64,000 nt of DNA, from positions 930,001-994,000 of the forward strand of contig NZ_QPMJ01000002.1 in NCBI RefSeq assembly GCF_003369835.1, in the 5' to 3' direction. Position 1 is the stretch's first letter. The number at the start of each line of letters is the position of its first letter. Of this stretch, positions 33,396-41,743 are shown one piece after another. The translations under genes were made by a program, and so were the position numbers. The notes beneath the pieces were generated by a model that saw only the letters and a list, made by a program, of their open reading frames with translations, had not been told where the DNA came from and made no database searches. The DNA is from Halorussus rarus (GTDB taxonomy: Archaea > Halobacteriota > Halobacteria > Halobacteriales > Haladaptataceae).

Positions 33396-33692
33396 ATGGA
33401 CCCGGACCCAGATGCGATTCGCGACCGCCTGCGGGTCGTGCACCTCGACGAACAGCTCTCGCTGGGCGAGGGCGCGGTCGTGTACGCGGAGGGCCCGGAA
33501 ACGGGGTGCATCGGGCTCGGCGAGGCCGAGGCCGAGGCCGAGGCGGTCGGAAACGCCGTCGCGGTTGTCGCCAGGTACGAGCGCGAGGAGCCCGGTAGCA
33601 TCCCGTACGTCAAGGCGCCCGGGCGAGTGATCGAGAAGAAGTGGGAAGACGACGAGTCGGGGCGGTTCGGTTCGGTCCGGGACCGGCTGTAA
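33396..33692 (+). CDS. Conserved haloarchaeal protein, unknown function
   Basis: A 98-residue protein. It has a helix-strand opening (IRDRLRVVHLDEQLSLGEGA), an alanine- and glutamate-rich repeat GEAEAEAEAVGNAVAVVARY, and a C-terminal segment SIPYVKAPGRVIEKKWEDDE. It is well conserved in feel and soluble, but I do not know a name. The AEAEAE run comes from a short GGCCGA-like DNA repeat around 33521-33545. It is on the same strand as the downstream VOC gene, 58 bp away. Confidence 0.65.
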   Translation: MDPDPDAIRDRLRVVHLDEQLSLGEGAVVYAEGPETGCIGLGEAEAEAEAVGNAVAVVARYEREEPGSIPYVKAPGRVIEKKWEDDESGRFGSVRDRL

Positions 33693-33750
33693 CTGGTGGA
33701 CGCGGCGCGGAAGCTTTTGTGGACCGAGGGTGTGGGATGGAGTGGCAACC

Positions 33751-34185
33751 ATGCAGCAACTCCAGACCCACCACGTCGGCGTGGTCGTGAGCGACCTCGA
33801 CGAAGCGGTCTCGTTCTATCGGGACGCGCTCGGCCTCTCTGTGACCGACGAGTTCACGCTCGCCGAGGACGGCATCGGGACCGCAATCGGCGTCGACGGG
33901 GCGACCGGGGACTTCGTCCACCTCGACGCGGGCGGTGACGAGGGTGACGGTACCCGAATCGAACTGATCGAGTACGACCCCGCCGGCGAGGACTGCATTG
34001 CGGACGCGATAAATCAGGTCGGCGCGAAGCACGTGGGTTTCGCCGTCGACGACATCGGCGAGTTCTACGAGAATCTCCCCGACGAGGTCGAACCCATCAG
34101 CGACCCGCAGGCGATCGAGATCGACACTTCGATCCTGTTCTTCCGGGACCCGGAAGGCAACTTCGTCGAGGTCGTCGAGGTGTAG
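33751..34185 (+). CDS. VOC family protein (methylmalonyl-CoA epimerase-like)
   Basis: A 144-residue vicinal-oxygen-chelate protein with two beta-alpha-beta-beta-beta modules: MQQLQTHHVGVVVSDLDEAV opens the first, and GAKHVGFAVDDIGEFYENL opens the second; the end reads SILFFRDPEGNFVEVVEV. His7 or His8, His in KHVGF and the final Glu are candidate metal ligands. The spacing is like methylmalonyl-CoA epimerase or bleomycin-resistance types, and the actual substrate is unknown. Six bases separate it from the MoaD-like gene, so the two are probably cotranscribed. Confidence 0.82.
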   Translation: MQQLQTHHVGVVVSDLDEAVSFYRDALGLSVTDEFTLAEDGIGTAIGVDGATGDFVHLDAGGDEGDGTRIELIEYDPAGEDCIADAINQVGAKHVGFAVDDIGEFYENLPDEVEPISDPQAIEIDTSILFFRDPEGNFVEVVEV

Positions 34186-34191
34186 CGGGAG

Positions 34192-34527
34192 ATGGACCGA
34201 GCGCTTTTCGAGCGCGTCCTCGTACTGGTAGCCGTGCAGGTCACCGCGTACGGACCGCTTCGGAGCGCCACGGGCGGGAAGACGGTCGAGTTCGAATTCG
34301 ACGGCGGCACGGTGCGGGACGCGCTCGCCGTCCTCGTCGAGGAGTACCCGCGGGCCAAATCACAGCTCTACGACGACGAAGACCGGCTCCGGACCAGCGT
34401 CCGCCTGTCCGTGAACGGCGAGCGCGTCGACCCGGACGACGAGTGCCCGGCGGGCGCCGAGCTGACAGTGTTCCCGGCAGTCCAGGGCGGTAGATGGCGT
34501 CGCCAGAAAAGCCGCAGTCGGCGTTAG
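34192..34527 (+). CDS. MoaD/ThiS-type ubiquitin-like sulfur carrier with basic tail
   Basis: A 111-residue beta-grasp protein: VQVTAYGPLRSATGGKTVEF, then GTVRDALAVLVEEYPRAKSQ, LRTSVRLSVNGERVD and AGAELTVFPAVQGG. MoaD and SAMP-type carriers end at the diglycine, which is adenylated and thiolated. Here the GG (residues 99-100) is followed by eleven mostly basic residues (RWRRQKSRSRR). A TAG sits one base out of frame right after the second Gly codon (34491-34493), so a single lost base could have removed the normal stop; otherwise the tail must be clipped. The start may instead be GTG 34234, where the family usually begins. It ends convergent with, and 4 bp inside, the formamidase gene. Confidence 0.75.
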   Translation: MDRALFERVLVLVAVQVTAYGPLRSATGGKTVEFEFDGGTVRDALAVLVEEYPRAKSQLYDDEDRLRTSVRLSVNGERVDPDDECPAGAELTVFPAVQGGRWRRQKSRSRR

Positions 34528-35831
34528 AGGCCGTACTGCTCGCGGACGAGGTGGTCGAGGCCGCGCTCCTCCAGCCGGTCCATCGGCGCCAGCATCGAGA
34601 GCTGGACCACGCCCGGGAGCCGGCCGATCTCGACGCCGCCGGTGAAGGTGCAGCGGGCGCGGACCTCGCCCTCGGTCATGTCGAGGAGCGTGCCCGCGCG
34701 GTCGAAGGCGTTGTCGGTAGCGTCGTTGATGGTCGCGCCGCTGCCGACGACCTGGAGCGGGCCGAGCTCGTCGACGCCGTCGACGTCATACTGCTCGGCG
34801 AGCCGTTCGCCGCGCTCGCGCTCCTCGTCGGTGTGAGGTTTGGCGATGTGCGGGAGGTCCTCCTCGTTCGGCAGCAGCAGCGGGCCGTCGATGTCGAGAT
34901 CCTTGATGACCTCCACTTCGAATTCTGCGCGCCCGCTCACGTCGGTGGTGTGCAGCGAGAGCTCGCCGTCGCCCTGGTTGGCGTGCATGTCGCCGACGTA
35001 GACGCCGCCGCCGTCGACCTTGACCGGGCAGACCAGCACCGCGCCCTCGCGGACCGCGTTGATGTCCATGTGGCCGTCGGTGCGCTGGGCGAGCTCGTCC
35101 TCGCTTTCGAGGCCCCAGTCGTGCTCGGCGCCGATGAGGAACTGCCCGAAGTCCCCGGCGTTGTGCGAGTCGGGCAGTTCGACCGGCGGAGTCGTCCCGA
35201 TGTTGCCGATGAACGGCCGGAGGTGGCCGAGCGTGCCAGGCATCTCCGAGGGCTTGTAGAGTAGGATGGGGTGCTGGCGGGAGTTCTCGGGGAGCGCCAT
35301 CGCCTCGTCGGCGCGGTTCGCCAGGTCGTCGGCGCCGCTTTCGCCGACGGTCAGCCCGACGCTCCGGTCGTCGTCGAAGGCGACGGTGTAGCCGTACTCG
35401 AACCCGAACGAGGAGGCGTTCGCGCCGCACTCGGCGCACTTGATCGACTCCTCGCCGGTCCCCTCGACGACGCTCTCGGGCCACTCGGTCCCGCACTCCG
35501 GGCACCGGTGGTCGACGAAGGGGTCGTCGCCGAACGCGCCCTCGCGCTCGGCCATGCTCCCGGTGCTGGTCGCGACGCTCGTCACCTCGATGTCCTCGAT
35601 TTTCAGCGCGATGGCGTCGCCGACCTCGGCGTTCTCGACGCGGATGGGCCGGGTCACCTCGTGGCCGCCCCTGAATTCGGGCGTAATCATCGGGCCCCAG
35701 CACGCGGGCGGGGTGTGGGTCCTGATGGTGCCGCCGTCGGCGACGGTGCCCGCCCACTCCTGGTCCGGGCCGACGAGGCCGAGCGTGTACCGGTCGACCG
35801 ACAGCTCTTGCTGGACTTCTTGCTGTGCCAT
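34524..35831 (-). CDS. Acetamidase/formamidase family protein
   Basis: A 435-residue protein. The family hallmarks are visible: VGPDQEWAGTVADGGTIRTH near the start, GPMITPEFRGGHEVTRPIRV, GHLRPFIGNIGTTPPVELPD, HNAGDFGQFLIGAEHDWG, VYVGDMHANQGDGELSLHT and DMTEGEVRARCTFTGGVEIG. A zinc-ribbon-like insertion (CPECGTEW with a later CAECG) sits at about 115-145, which many bacterial formamidases lack. It hydrolyses short amides to ammonia and a carboxylic acid. It lies at the end of a minus-strand run after the 2-oxoacid dehydrogenase genes (138 bp gap) and near a Liv-type importer, which suggests use of imported amides. Confidence 0.88.
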   Translation of the reverse strand: MAQQEVQQELSVDRYTLGLVGPDQEWAGTVADGGTIRTHTPPACWGPMITPEFRGGHEVTRPIRVENAEVGDAIALKIEDIEVTSVATSTGSMAEREGAFGDDPFVDHRCPECGTEWPESVVEGTGEESIKCAECGANASSFGFEYGYTVAFDDDRSVGLTVGESGADDLANRADEAMALPENSRQHPILLYKPSEMPGTLGHLRPFIGNIGTTPPVELPDSHNAGDFGQFLIGAEHDWGLESEDELAQRTDGHMDINAVREGAVLVCPVKVDGGGVYVGDMHANQGDGELSLHTTDVSGRAEFEVEVIKDLDIDGPLLLPNEEDLPHIAKPHTDEERERGERLAEQYDVDGVDELGPLQVVGSGATINDATDNAFDRAGTLLDMTEGEVRARCTFTGGVEIGRLPGVVQLSMLAPMDRLEERGLDHLVREQYGL

Positions 35832-35968
35832 GGTTCCAGGTGAGAGGTTGGTTCGGCAGTAGCTTAAACAGTCGTTCAAGATTTCCGAGTTCCGAGCCTC
35901 GAACGCAAGCGTCGGTGGTCGCCGACTCGACGGACAGAGAAAGCAGTGTTCGGGTTCGCCGGCCGGAC

Positions 35969-36751
35969 TCACCGGTCGGGAACGAACTGCTCGGCGTCGG
36001 TCACCTCGTCCGCGAGCGTATCGAGGAACCGCGCGGCGTCGGCGCCGTCGACGACCCGGTGGTCGAAGCTCAGGTCGAAGTTGAGCTGGCGACGGAACTC
36101 GACACCGTCTTCCCCGCGCTCGGCGCGTTCCCGTATCCGGTTGACGCCGAGGATCGCGACCTCGGGCGGATTGATGACCGGCGTGAACGAGTCGACGCCC
36201 AGCACGCCGAGGTTGGTGACGGTGAACGTGCCGCCGCGGAGGTCGCTCATCGAGTACTCGCCCGCCTGGACGTTCTCGGTCAGTTCGCGGCGCTCGGCCG
36301 CAAGGTCGGCGAGCGACGTCGAACCGACGTCGCGGAGCACCGGCGTCACCAGTCCGGCCTCGACGTCGACGGCGACGCCGACGTTGTGCTCCTCGTAGAC
36401 GCGGTGGGTCTCGTCCTCGAACGTCGCGTTGAAGGCGGGGTGCTCGTCCAGCGTCGCCGAGAGCGCGCACAGCACGAGGTCGACAAGCGAGACGTCGGCG
36501 TCGAGTCGGTCGTCCGCCGCCTCGGTCGCGGCGACCAGCGCCTCCGCGTCGATTTCCCGGCTCGCGGTCACGTGAACAGCGTTCTGATAGCTCTCCTGCA
36601 GGCGGTCGGCGATGGTCCGGCGCATCGGGGAGAGCGACCGTTCCTCGCTGACGGTCCGGCCTTGTTCGTCGGTGTTCCCTGGCTTCTGTTCGTCGTCTCG
36701 GTCGGCCTCGGTCTGATCGTCGCTGTCGGATTCGGTATCGGTAGGTGGCAT
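35969..36751 (-). CDS. 2-oxoacid dehydrogenase E2 catalytic domain, no lipoyl domain
   Basis: A 260-residue acyltransferase core. After an acidic disordered N-terminus it has SPMRRTIADRLQESYQNAVH, then FNATFEDETHRVYEEHNVGV and the active-site stretch FDLSFDHRVVDGADAARFLD (DHRxxDG). There is no lipoyl domain or peripheral subunit-binding domain; the lipoyl domain is a separate gene 48 bp upstream. ATG 36751 is preferred over TTG 36775. It should transfer the acyl group from the lipoyl protein to CoA. It is shorter than normal E2 proteins (400 residues or more). Confidence 0.85.
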   Translation of the reverse strand: MPPTDTESDSDDQTEADRDDEQKPGNTDEQGRTVSEERSLSPMRRTIADRLQESYQNAVHVTASREIDAEALVAATEAADDRLDADVSLVDLVLCALSATLDEHPAFNATFEDETHRVYEEHNVGVAVDVEAGLVTPVLRDVGSTSLADLAAERRELTENVQAGEYSMSDLRGGTFTVTNLGVLGVDSFTPVINPPEVAILGVNRIRERAERGEDGVEFRRQLNFDLSFDHRVVDGADAARFLDTLADEVTDAEQFVPDR

Positions 36752-36799
36752 GCTCTGTAGCGTGAAATCGTTCAAAACACGGTGAAATGCCGAGGGCGC

Positions 36800-37063
36800 T
36801 CAGTCGGGGCGAATCCAGGCGAGCGTGGCGCCGCGCTCGAACTCGTCGTCCTCGTCGAGTGCGATCTCGTCGAGGGTGCCGGCAACCGGGGCGGGCACGT
36901 CGACGCTCACCTTCTCGACCTGGAACTCGCAGAGGTCGTCGCCCTCGTCGACGTGGCTCCCTTCGCCCGCGAACCAGTTGACCACGACGCCCTCCTCCGC
37001 GTCGGCGTCCTCGGGCCAGACGTCCTCCGTGTCGACGGCGACGCGGTCGTCGTCCTCACTCAT
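36800..37063 (-). CDS. Stand-alone lipoyl domain protein
   Basis: An 87-residue protein that is essentially one lipoyl domain: GVVVNWFAGEGSHVDEGDDL, CEFQVEKVSVDVPAPVAGTL and DEIALDEDDEFERGATLAWI. Lys51 in VEKVSVDV is the lipoylation site; the usual motif is DKA, changed to EKV here. It forms the swinging arm between E1 and E2. The gene sits between the E1 beta gene (17 bp upstream) and the E2 core (48 bp downstream), so the multidomain E2 is split into two polypeptides. Confidence 0.88.
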   Translation of the reverse strand: MSEDDDRVAVDTEDVWPEDADAEEGVVVNWFAGEGSHVDEGDDLCEFQVEKVSVDVPAPVAGTLDEIALDEDDEFERGATLAWIRPD

Positions 37064-37079
37064 GCGCGGTGCTCCCGGC

Positions 37080-38117
37080 TCATTCTTGGTGGGCGTTTTG
37101 GACGGCCTGGCTGATGTCCTCGACGCCCGGAATCACCTCGTCCTCCATCGGTCGCGCGTACGGGATGGGCACGTCGGGCACCGCGACGCGTTCGACCGCC
37201 TCCAGGTCGCCGAGACCCTCTTCGGCCGTCCGCGCGACGATCTCGCCGGTGACGCCGAACGACCGGTAGTCCTCGTCGACGACGACGAGGCGCCCGGTCT
37301 TGGCCACCGACTCTCGTACGGTTTCCATGTCCAGGGGGACGAGCGTCCGGAGGTCGACGACTTCGGCGTCGATACCGTCGTCGGCCAGCGATTCGGCGGC
37401 CTCCATGGCCCGGTGGACGTGGAGGCCGAGCGTGACGACGGTGACGTCCTCGCCCTCGCGCTTGACGTCGGCGCTGCCGAACGGGATGGTGTAGTCGTCC
37501 TCGGGGACGCCGGTCTTCGGGCCGTCGGGCGCGGGCAGCCAGCCGATACCCATCAGGCGCTTGTGGAACAGGTAGACGACCGGGTCGTCGTCGCGGATAG
37601 CGTTGTGCATGAGGCCCTTCGCGTCGTAGGCGGTCGACGGGACGACGACTTTCATGCCGGGCAGGTGGGCGAAGGTGCCGTAGAGGGTCTGGGAGTGCTG
37701 GGCGGCGTCGTTGTAGGTGCCGCCGACCGCGGCCGTGAGCACCATCGGGACGCTCACGTTCCCGCCGCTCATGTAGGTGTTCTTCGCCATCTGGTTGTAG
37801 ATCTGGTCCATCCCGACGCCGAAGAAGTCGACGAACATCAGCTCGGCAATCGGGCGCATCCCCTGCTGGGCCGCCCCGACCGCCGCGCCGATGTACGCCG
37901 TCTCGCTGATGGGCACGTCCATGATGCGGTCGTGACCGAACTCGTCGAGGAGGCCCTCGGTGCTGTCGAAGATGCCGCCGTAGTCGGCGACGTCCTCGCC
38001 CATGTAGAACACCTCGTCGTTCTCGCGCATCTCGTGGGCGATGGCCTCGACCATCGCCCGGCTCATCGTCAGCGACCGGTCGGTCTGGCGCGCCGCACCC
38101 TCCTCCTGCTGAGCCAT
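37080..38117 (-). CDS. 2-oxoacid dehydrogenase E1 beta subunit
   Basis: A 345-residue thiamine-diphosphate enzyme subunit: MSRAMVEAIAHEMRENDEVF, MGEDVADYGGIFDSTEGLLD, DVPISETAYIGAAVGAAQQG (the PISE motif) and FMFVDFFG-type AELMFVDFFGVGMDQIYNQM, with transketolase C-terminal segments EVVDLRTLVPLDMETVRESV and GVTGEIVARTAEEGL. It pairs with E1 alpha to decarboxylate a 2-oxoacid and reductively acylate lipoamide. The ATG overlaps the alpha stop by one base (TGATG). Similarity of pattern is to acetoin/pyruvate/branched-chain types; the substrate cannot be fixed. Confidence 0.9.
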   Translation of the reverse strand: MAQQEEGAARQTDRSLTMSRAMVEAIAHEMRENDEVFYMGEDVADYGGIFDSTEGLLDEFGHDRIMDVPISETAYIGAAVGAAQQGMRPIAELMFVDFFGVGMDQIYNQMAKNTYMSGGNVSVPMVLTAAVGGTYNDAAQHSQTLYGTFAHLPGMKVVVPSTAYDAKGLMHNAIRDDDPVVYLFHKRLMGIGWLPAPDGPKTGVPEDDYTIPFGSADVKREGEDVTVVTLGLHVHRAMEAAESLADDGIDAEVVDLRTLVPLDMETVRESVAKTGRLVVVDEDYRSFGVTGEIVARTAEEGLGDLEAVERVAVPDVPIPYARPMEDEVIPGVEDISQAVQNAHQE

Positions 38118-39157
38118 CAGTCGTCACCTCCCGTGACCTCGGCCGACGGCTCGTTATCCGTGACCCCCGAGGGCGGATTCACGAAGACGTCCTCGTAGGC
38201 GTCGTCCGGGTCTGGTTCGGGCTGGTCCTTGGCCCACTCGATGGCCTCCTCGACGCGGTCCTCCGCGCGGTCGCGAATCTCGTCGAGATGGTCGTCGTCG
38301 ACGCCGTGGGCGCGGAGGTCCTCGGCGAGTCGCTCGATGGAGTCGCGCTGTTCGGCGGCGGCCTTGTCCTCGTCGGGGCGGTAAGTTTCGGGGTCGCCCA
38401 TGAAGTGGCCCATGCGCCGGTGGACCTGGACTTCGAGGAGCGTCGGGCCGTTGTTGTCGCGGGCGCGGCCCACGGCTTCCTTGGCCGCATCGTAGATGGA
38501 GACGGCGTCGTCGACGTCGACGCGCTGGCCGGGCAGGTCGAAGCCGCCGGCGCGCTGGGCGCCGTCCTCGACGTCGGTGACCCGCTCTTTGGGCATGCTG
38601 ATGGCCCAATCGTTGTCCTCGACGACGAAGACGACCGGGAGGTCCCGGACCGCCGCCAGGTTGAGCGATTCGAGGAAGGCGCCCTGGTCGATGGCGCCCT
38701 CGCCGATGTAGGCGACGGCGACGCTGTCGGTGTTGCGCTTCTTCGCGGCCAGGCCGGCGCCGACCGCGGGCGGGCAGCCCTCGGCGATGATGCCGCTGCA
38801 CGCGAAGTTGACGTCCGGGTCGAACAGGTGCATGTGGCCGCCTTTCCCCTTGCTAAGACCGGTTTCCCGCCCGAATATCTCGGCGGTCATCCGCTTCAGG
38901 TCGACGCCCTTCGCGATGGCGACGTGGTGCGGGCGGTGGGGCGCAGTGACCGTGTCGTCGTCCCGGAGGTGCTGGCAGACACCGGCGCCCGCGGCCTCGT
39001 GGCCCGCGGCGAGGTGGAGTTCGCCCGGGATGGGGCCGGCCGAGATGTCGAACGCCGGCTGTTTCCCCTCGAGGTACTCCTCCTGGAGGCGCTCCTCGTA
39101 GTGACGCGCGGTCACCATGTCCTCGTACATCTCTTGCAGTTCGCTAACTCCTACCAT
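38117..39157 (-). CDS. 2-oxoacid dehydrogenase E1 alpha subunit
   Basis: A 346-residue protein with the thiamine-diphosphate motif GEGAIDQGAFLESLNLAAVR through VEDNDWAIS (GDGx...N type; here GEG), preceded by EIFGRETGLSKGKGGHMHLF and followed by HRRMGHFMGDPETYR. The GKGG-x-MH pocket is typical of acetoin dehydrogenase and branched-chain/pyruvate E1 alpha. It is the first gene of the alpha-beta-lipoyl-E2 set and was probably transcribed together with it. No E3 (dihydrolipoamide dehydrogenase) gene is in the window; it must be supplied from elsewhere. Confidence 0.9.
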   Translation of the reverse strand: MVGVSELQEMYEDMVTARHYEERLQEEYLEGKQPAFDISAGPIPGELHLAAGHEAAGAGVCQHLRDDDTVTAPHRPHHVAIAKGVDLKRMTAEIFGRETGLSKGKGGHMHLFDPDVNFACSGIIAEGCPPAVGAGLAAKKRNTDSVAVAYIGEGAIDQGAFLESLNLAAVRDLPVVFVVEDNDWAISMPKERVTDVEDGAQRAGGFDLPGQRVDVDDAVSIYDAAKEAVGRARDNNGPTLLEVQVHRRMGHFMGDPETYRPDEDKAAAEQRDSIERLAEDLRAHGVDDDHLDEIRDRAEDRVEEAIEWAKDQPEPDPDDAYEDVFVNPPSGVTDNEPSAEVTGGDD

Positions 39158-39243
39158 GGTTGCTCAATGAAGTGACGGTGGGAGCCGACAAATAGCTAGG
39201 GAACCCCGGCCCTGGGTGGGACCTGGAGAACGACGGCCCGGCG

Positions 39244-39963
39244 CTACCCGATGCCGAGGTACAGTTCCATCAGTTCGTCCTCGTCCGAGAGGTCGGCCGG
39301 CGGGCCGTCGAACTGGAGGTCGCCCTCCGCGAGGATGTAGACGTGGTCGGCGAGTCGGAGCGCCGCGGTGACGTTCTGTTCGATGAGGACGACCTGGGCC
39401 CCGCGGTCGACCAGCCGGGAGACGAGTTCGAACGCGTCGTCGACCAGCGCGGGCGCGAGCCCCGCGCTCGGTTCGTCCAGCAGGTAGGTGTCGGCCCCGG
39501 TCATCATCGCTCGGCCGAGGCTGACCATCATCTGCTGGCCGCCTGAGAGCGAACTGGCCTTGGCTTCGAGCTTCTCCCGGAGGTCGGGGAACACGTCGAG
39601 GACGTCGTCGATCCGCTCGTCGAGGACCGCCGGGTCGTCGACGGTGAATCCGCCGACCCGCAGGTTCTCCTCGACCGTCAGCGTCCCGAACACGCCACCG
39701 CCCTGGGGCAGGCTGGCGATGCCGGTCTTCACGATGTCCTCGGGCGTGGCGTCCGTGAGGTCGCGTTCGCCGTACCTGATGGCTCCCGACCACACCGGGA
39801 CGACCCCGTTCATCGTCTTCATCAGCGTCGACTTGCCGCTCCCGTTCGGCCCGAAGATGCAGGTGACGCCGTCGTGCGAGCGGACCGAGACGCCGTGGAT
39901 CACCTCGTGCTGGTCGTAGCCGGTGACGACGTCCTCGGCGACGAGGACGGGCGGGTCGCTCAT
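39244..39963 (-). CDS. livF: Branched-chain-type ABC transporter ATP-binding protein LivF
   Basis: A 239-residue ABC ATPase: Walker A FGPNGSGKSTLM, signature LSGGQQMMVSLGRAMM, Walker B TYLLDEPSAGLAPALV and the H-loop region VVLIEQNVTAALRLADHVYI. The short LivF form, ending soon after ILAEGDLQFDGPP, matches high-affinity branched-chain amino-acid or urea/amide importers. It overlaps livG by 4 bp (39960-39963) and is the last gene of the importer operon. It works with LivG on the cytoplasmic face of the LivH/LivM channel. Confidence 0.9.
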   Translation of the reverse strand: MSDPPVLVAEDVVTGYDQHEVIHGVSVRSHDGVTCIFGPNGSGKSTLMKTMNGVVPVWSGAIRYGERDLTDATPEDIVKTGIASLPQGGGVFGTLTVEENLRVGGFTVDDPAVLDERIDDVLDVFPDLREKLEAKASSLSGGQQMMVSLGRAMMTGADTYLLDEPSAGLAPALVDDAFELVSRLVDRGAQVVLIEQNVTAALRLADHVYILAEGDLQFDGPPADLSDEDELMELYLGIG

Positions 39964-40691
39964 ATCGGGACCTCCTCGTCGGACGCCGCGCCGAGGTACG
40001 CCTCCCGGACGCGGTCGTCCTGCTGTATCTCGTCGAACGGCCCCTCGGCGATGTACTCGCCCCGGTCGAACACCGAGACGGAGTCGGCCATCTCCCGCAT
40101 CACGCTCATGTCGTGTTCCACGATCACGAAGGTCATCCCGTCGTCGTTGAGGTCCTGGATGTGCTCGAGGACGCGCTTCTCGAGCGCCGGGTTGACGCCC
40201 GCGGTCGGTTCGTCGAGCAGGATGCAGTCGGGGTCCAGCATCAGCACCCGGCCGAGTTCCAGCAGTTTCTGCTGGCCTCCGCTGATACCCCCGGCGTCGT
40301 TGCCCGCGATGTGGTCGATCTCCAGGAACTCGAGGACCTCGTCGGCCCGGGATTGCTTGTCGACCCGGTCGGGGGCCCGCCCCGCGAGCAGGTTCTGGCG
40401 GACGGTCATGTTCTTGAACGGCGAGACGATCTGGAACGTCCGGACCATGCCGCGCCGGGCGATGCGGTGGGGGTCCCAGCCGGTCACGTCGGTCCCGTCG
40501 AACTCGACGGTGCCCGCCTCCGGGTCGAGGAACCCCGTGACGCAGTTGAAGAACGTCGTCTTGCCGCTGCCGTTCGGGCCGATGATGCCCCGGATCTCGC
40601 CGCGCTCGACGGACAGCGAGATGCGGTCGTTGGCGGTCAGTGCGCCGAATCGCTTGGTCAGGCCGTCCGTGCTGAGTATCGTGTCGGTCAT
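39960..40691 (-). CDS. livG: Branched-chain-type ABC transporter ATP-binding protein LivG
   Basis: A 243-residue ABC ATPase: Walker A IGPNGSGKTTFFNCVTGFLD, Q-loop RTFQIVSPFKNMTV, signature ISGGQQKLLELGRVLM, Walker B CILLDEPTAGVNPALE and VIVEHDMSVMREMADSV. The RTFQ motif and the length are typical of LivG. It overlaps livM at 40688-40691 and livF at 39960-39963, showing a translationally coupled operon. It powers uptake together with LivF. Confidence 0.92.
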   Translation of the reverse strand: MTDTILSTDGLTKRFGALTANDRISLSVERGEIRGIIGPNGSGKTTFFNCVTGFLDPEAGTVEFDGTDVTGWDPHRIARRGMVRTFQIVSPFKNMTVRQNLLAGRAPDRVDKQSRADEVLEFLEIDHIAGNDAGGISGGQQKLLELGRVLMLDPDCILLDEPTAGVNPALEKRVLEHIQDLNDDGMTFVIVEHDMSVMREMADSVSVFDRGEYIAEGPFDEIQQDDRVREAYLGAASDEEVPI

Positions 40692-41743
40692 CGGAACTGG
40701 AATCGGTCAGCGAGTTCGCGGAGGTTGGTTCGCACGTCCGTACTCGTCGTCTCGCCCCTGAGGATGCCGACGATGCCGCTGGGGGCGAACAGCACGACCA
40801 GCATGATTATCCCGCCGATGAGCGGGAGGTAGAACGTGGTCTGTCCGAGGAACAGCGACGAGAGTCGCTGGAGCAGGAACACGGCGATGCCGCCGAGAAT
40901 GGGTCCGGTGATGGTGCCGAGCCCCCCGAGCAGCGCCATGATGACCATCTGGTCGGTCACGATGGCCGCCAGCACGTCGGTCGGGTGGATGAACGTGATG
41001 AAGAAGGCGTGGACGCTGCCGAACAGCGCGGCGATTACGCACGAGAGGACGTACACCTGCCGCTTGACCCGCGTGGTGTCGATGCCGAGCGCTTCGGCGG
41101 CGTCCTGGTTGTCGCGCAGCGCCTTCACCCGGTAGCCGAACTCCCGGCGCTCGAACAGGACGTACGCGAGCGTCACGGTGCCGACCGCGAGCACGAGCAT
41201 CGCGTAGTAGAAGAACGTCTCCGACGGGCCGCCGGGAATCGGCAGTCCGATGGTCCCCTCGCCGGTCGGGAGGCTCATGCCGAACGTGCCGCCGGTGATG
41301 TCGAGGACGAGCGCGAGCTGTTTGGTGGCTTCGGCGAACGCCCAGGTCGCGATGGCGAAGTACGCGCCCCGGAGCCGCAGCGTCGGCACGGCGATGACGT
41401 ACGCCAGCACCGCGCCGACGACCCCCGCGAGCGCGAACCCGCCGAGGAACGGGTAGCCCAGCGTGTTCATCCCGATGCCGGTGACGAGCGCGCCGACGCC
41501 GAAGTACGCGCCGTGCCCGAAGTCGAGGTAGCCGGCGTAGCCCCCGATCATGTTCCACGACTGGGCCAGTCCGATCCACATCAGCGCGCCGAGCGCGATT
41601 CGGGTCCAGAACGGTCCGAGCCAGATAGGGAGCAAGACCAGCGCGACCAGGATCAGACCGACGACCCAGAGCGGCGGCTCGCTGAGGCCGCGGACCCGGT
41701 CGAGGTAGGTCCCGTGGCCCCCGCTCTCCTCGTCGGTGCTCAC
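40688..41743 (-). CDS. livM: Branched-chain-type ABC transporter permease LivM
   Basis: A 351-residue membrane protein with about eight to ten helices, starting WVVGLILVALVLLPIWLGPF and including WNMIGGYAGYLDFGHGAYFG (the N-x-x-x-G-Y-x-G-x-x-x-x-G LivM motif), YRVKALRDNQDAAEALGIDT (the EAA-like coupling loop) and GGLGTITGPILGGIAVFLLQ. It pairs with LivH to form the channel. Its start overlaps the livH stop by 4 bp and its end overlaps livG by 4 bp. Confidence 0.92.
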   Translation of the reverse strand: MSTDEESGGHGTYLDRVRGLSEPPLWVVGLILVALVLLPIWLGPFWTRIALGALMWIGLAQSWNMIGGYAGYLDFGHGAYFGVGALVTGIGMNTLGYPFLGGFALAGVVGAVLAYVIAVPTLRLRGAYFAIATWAFAEATKQLALVLDITGGTFGMSLPTGEGTIGLPIPGGPSETFFYYAMLVLAVGTVTLAYVLFERREFGYRVKALRDNQDAAEALGIDTTRVKRQVYVLSCVIAALFGSVHAFFITFIHPTDVLAAIVTDQMVIMALLGGLGTITGPILGGIAVFLLQRLSSLFLGQTTFYLPLIGGIIMLVVLFAPSGIVGILRGETTSTDVRTNLRELADRFQFR

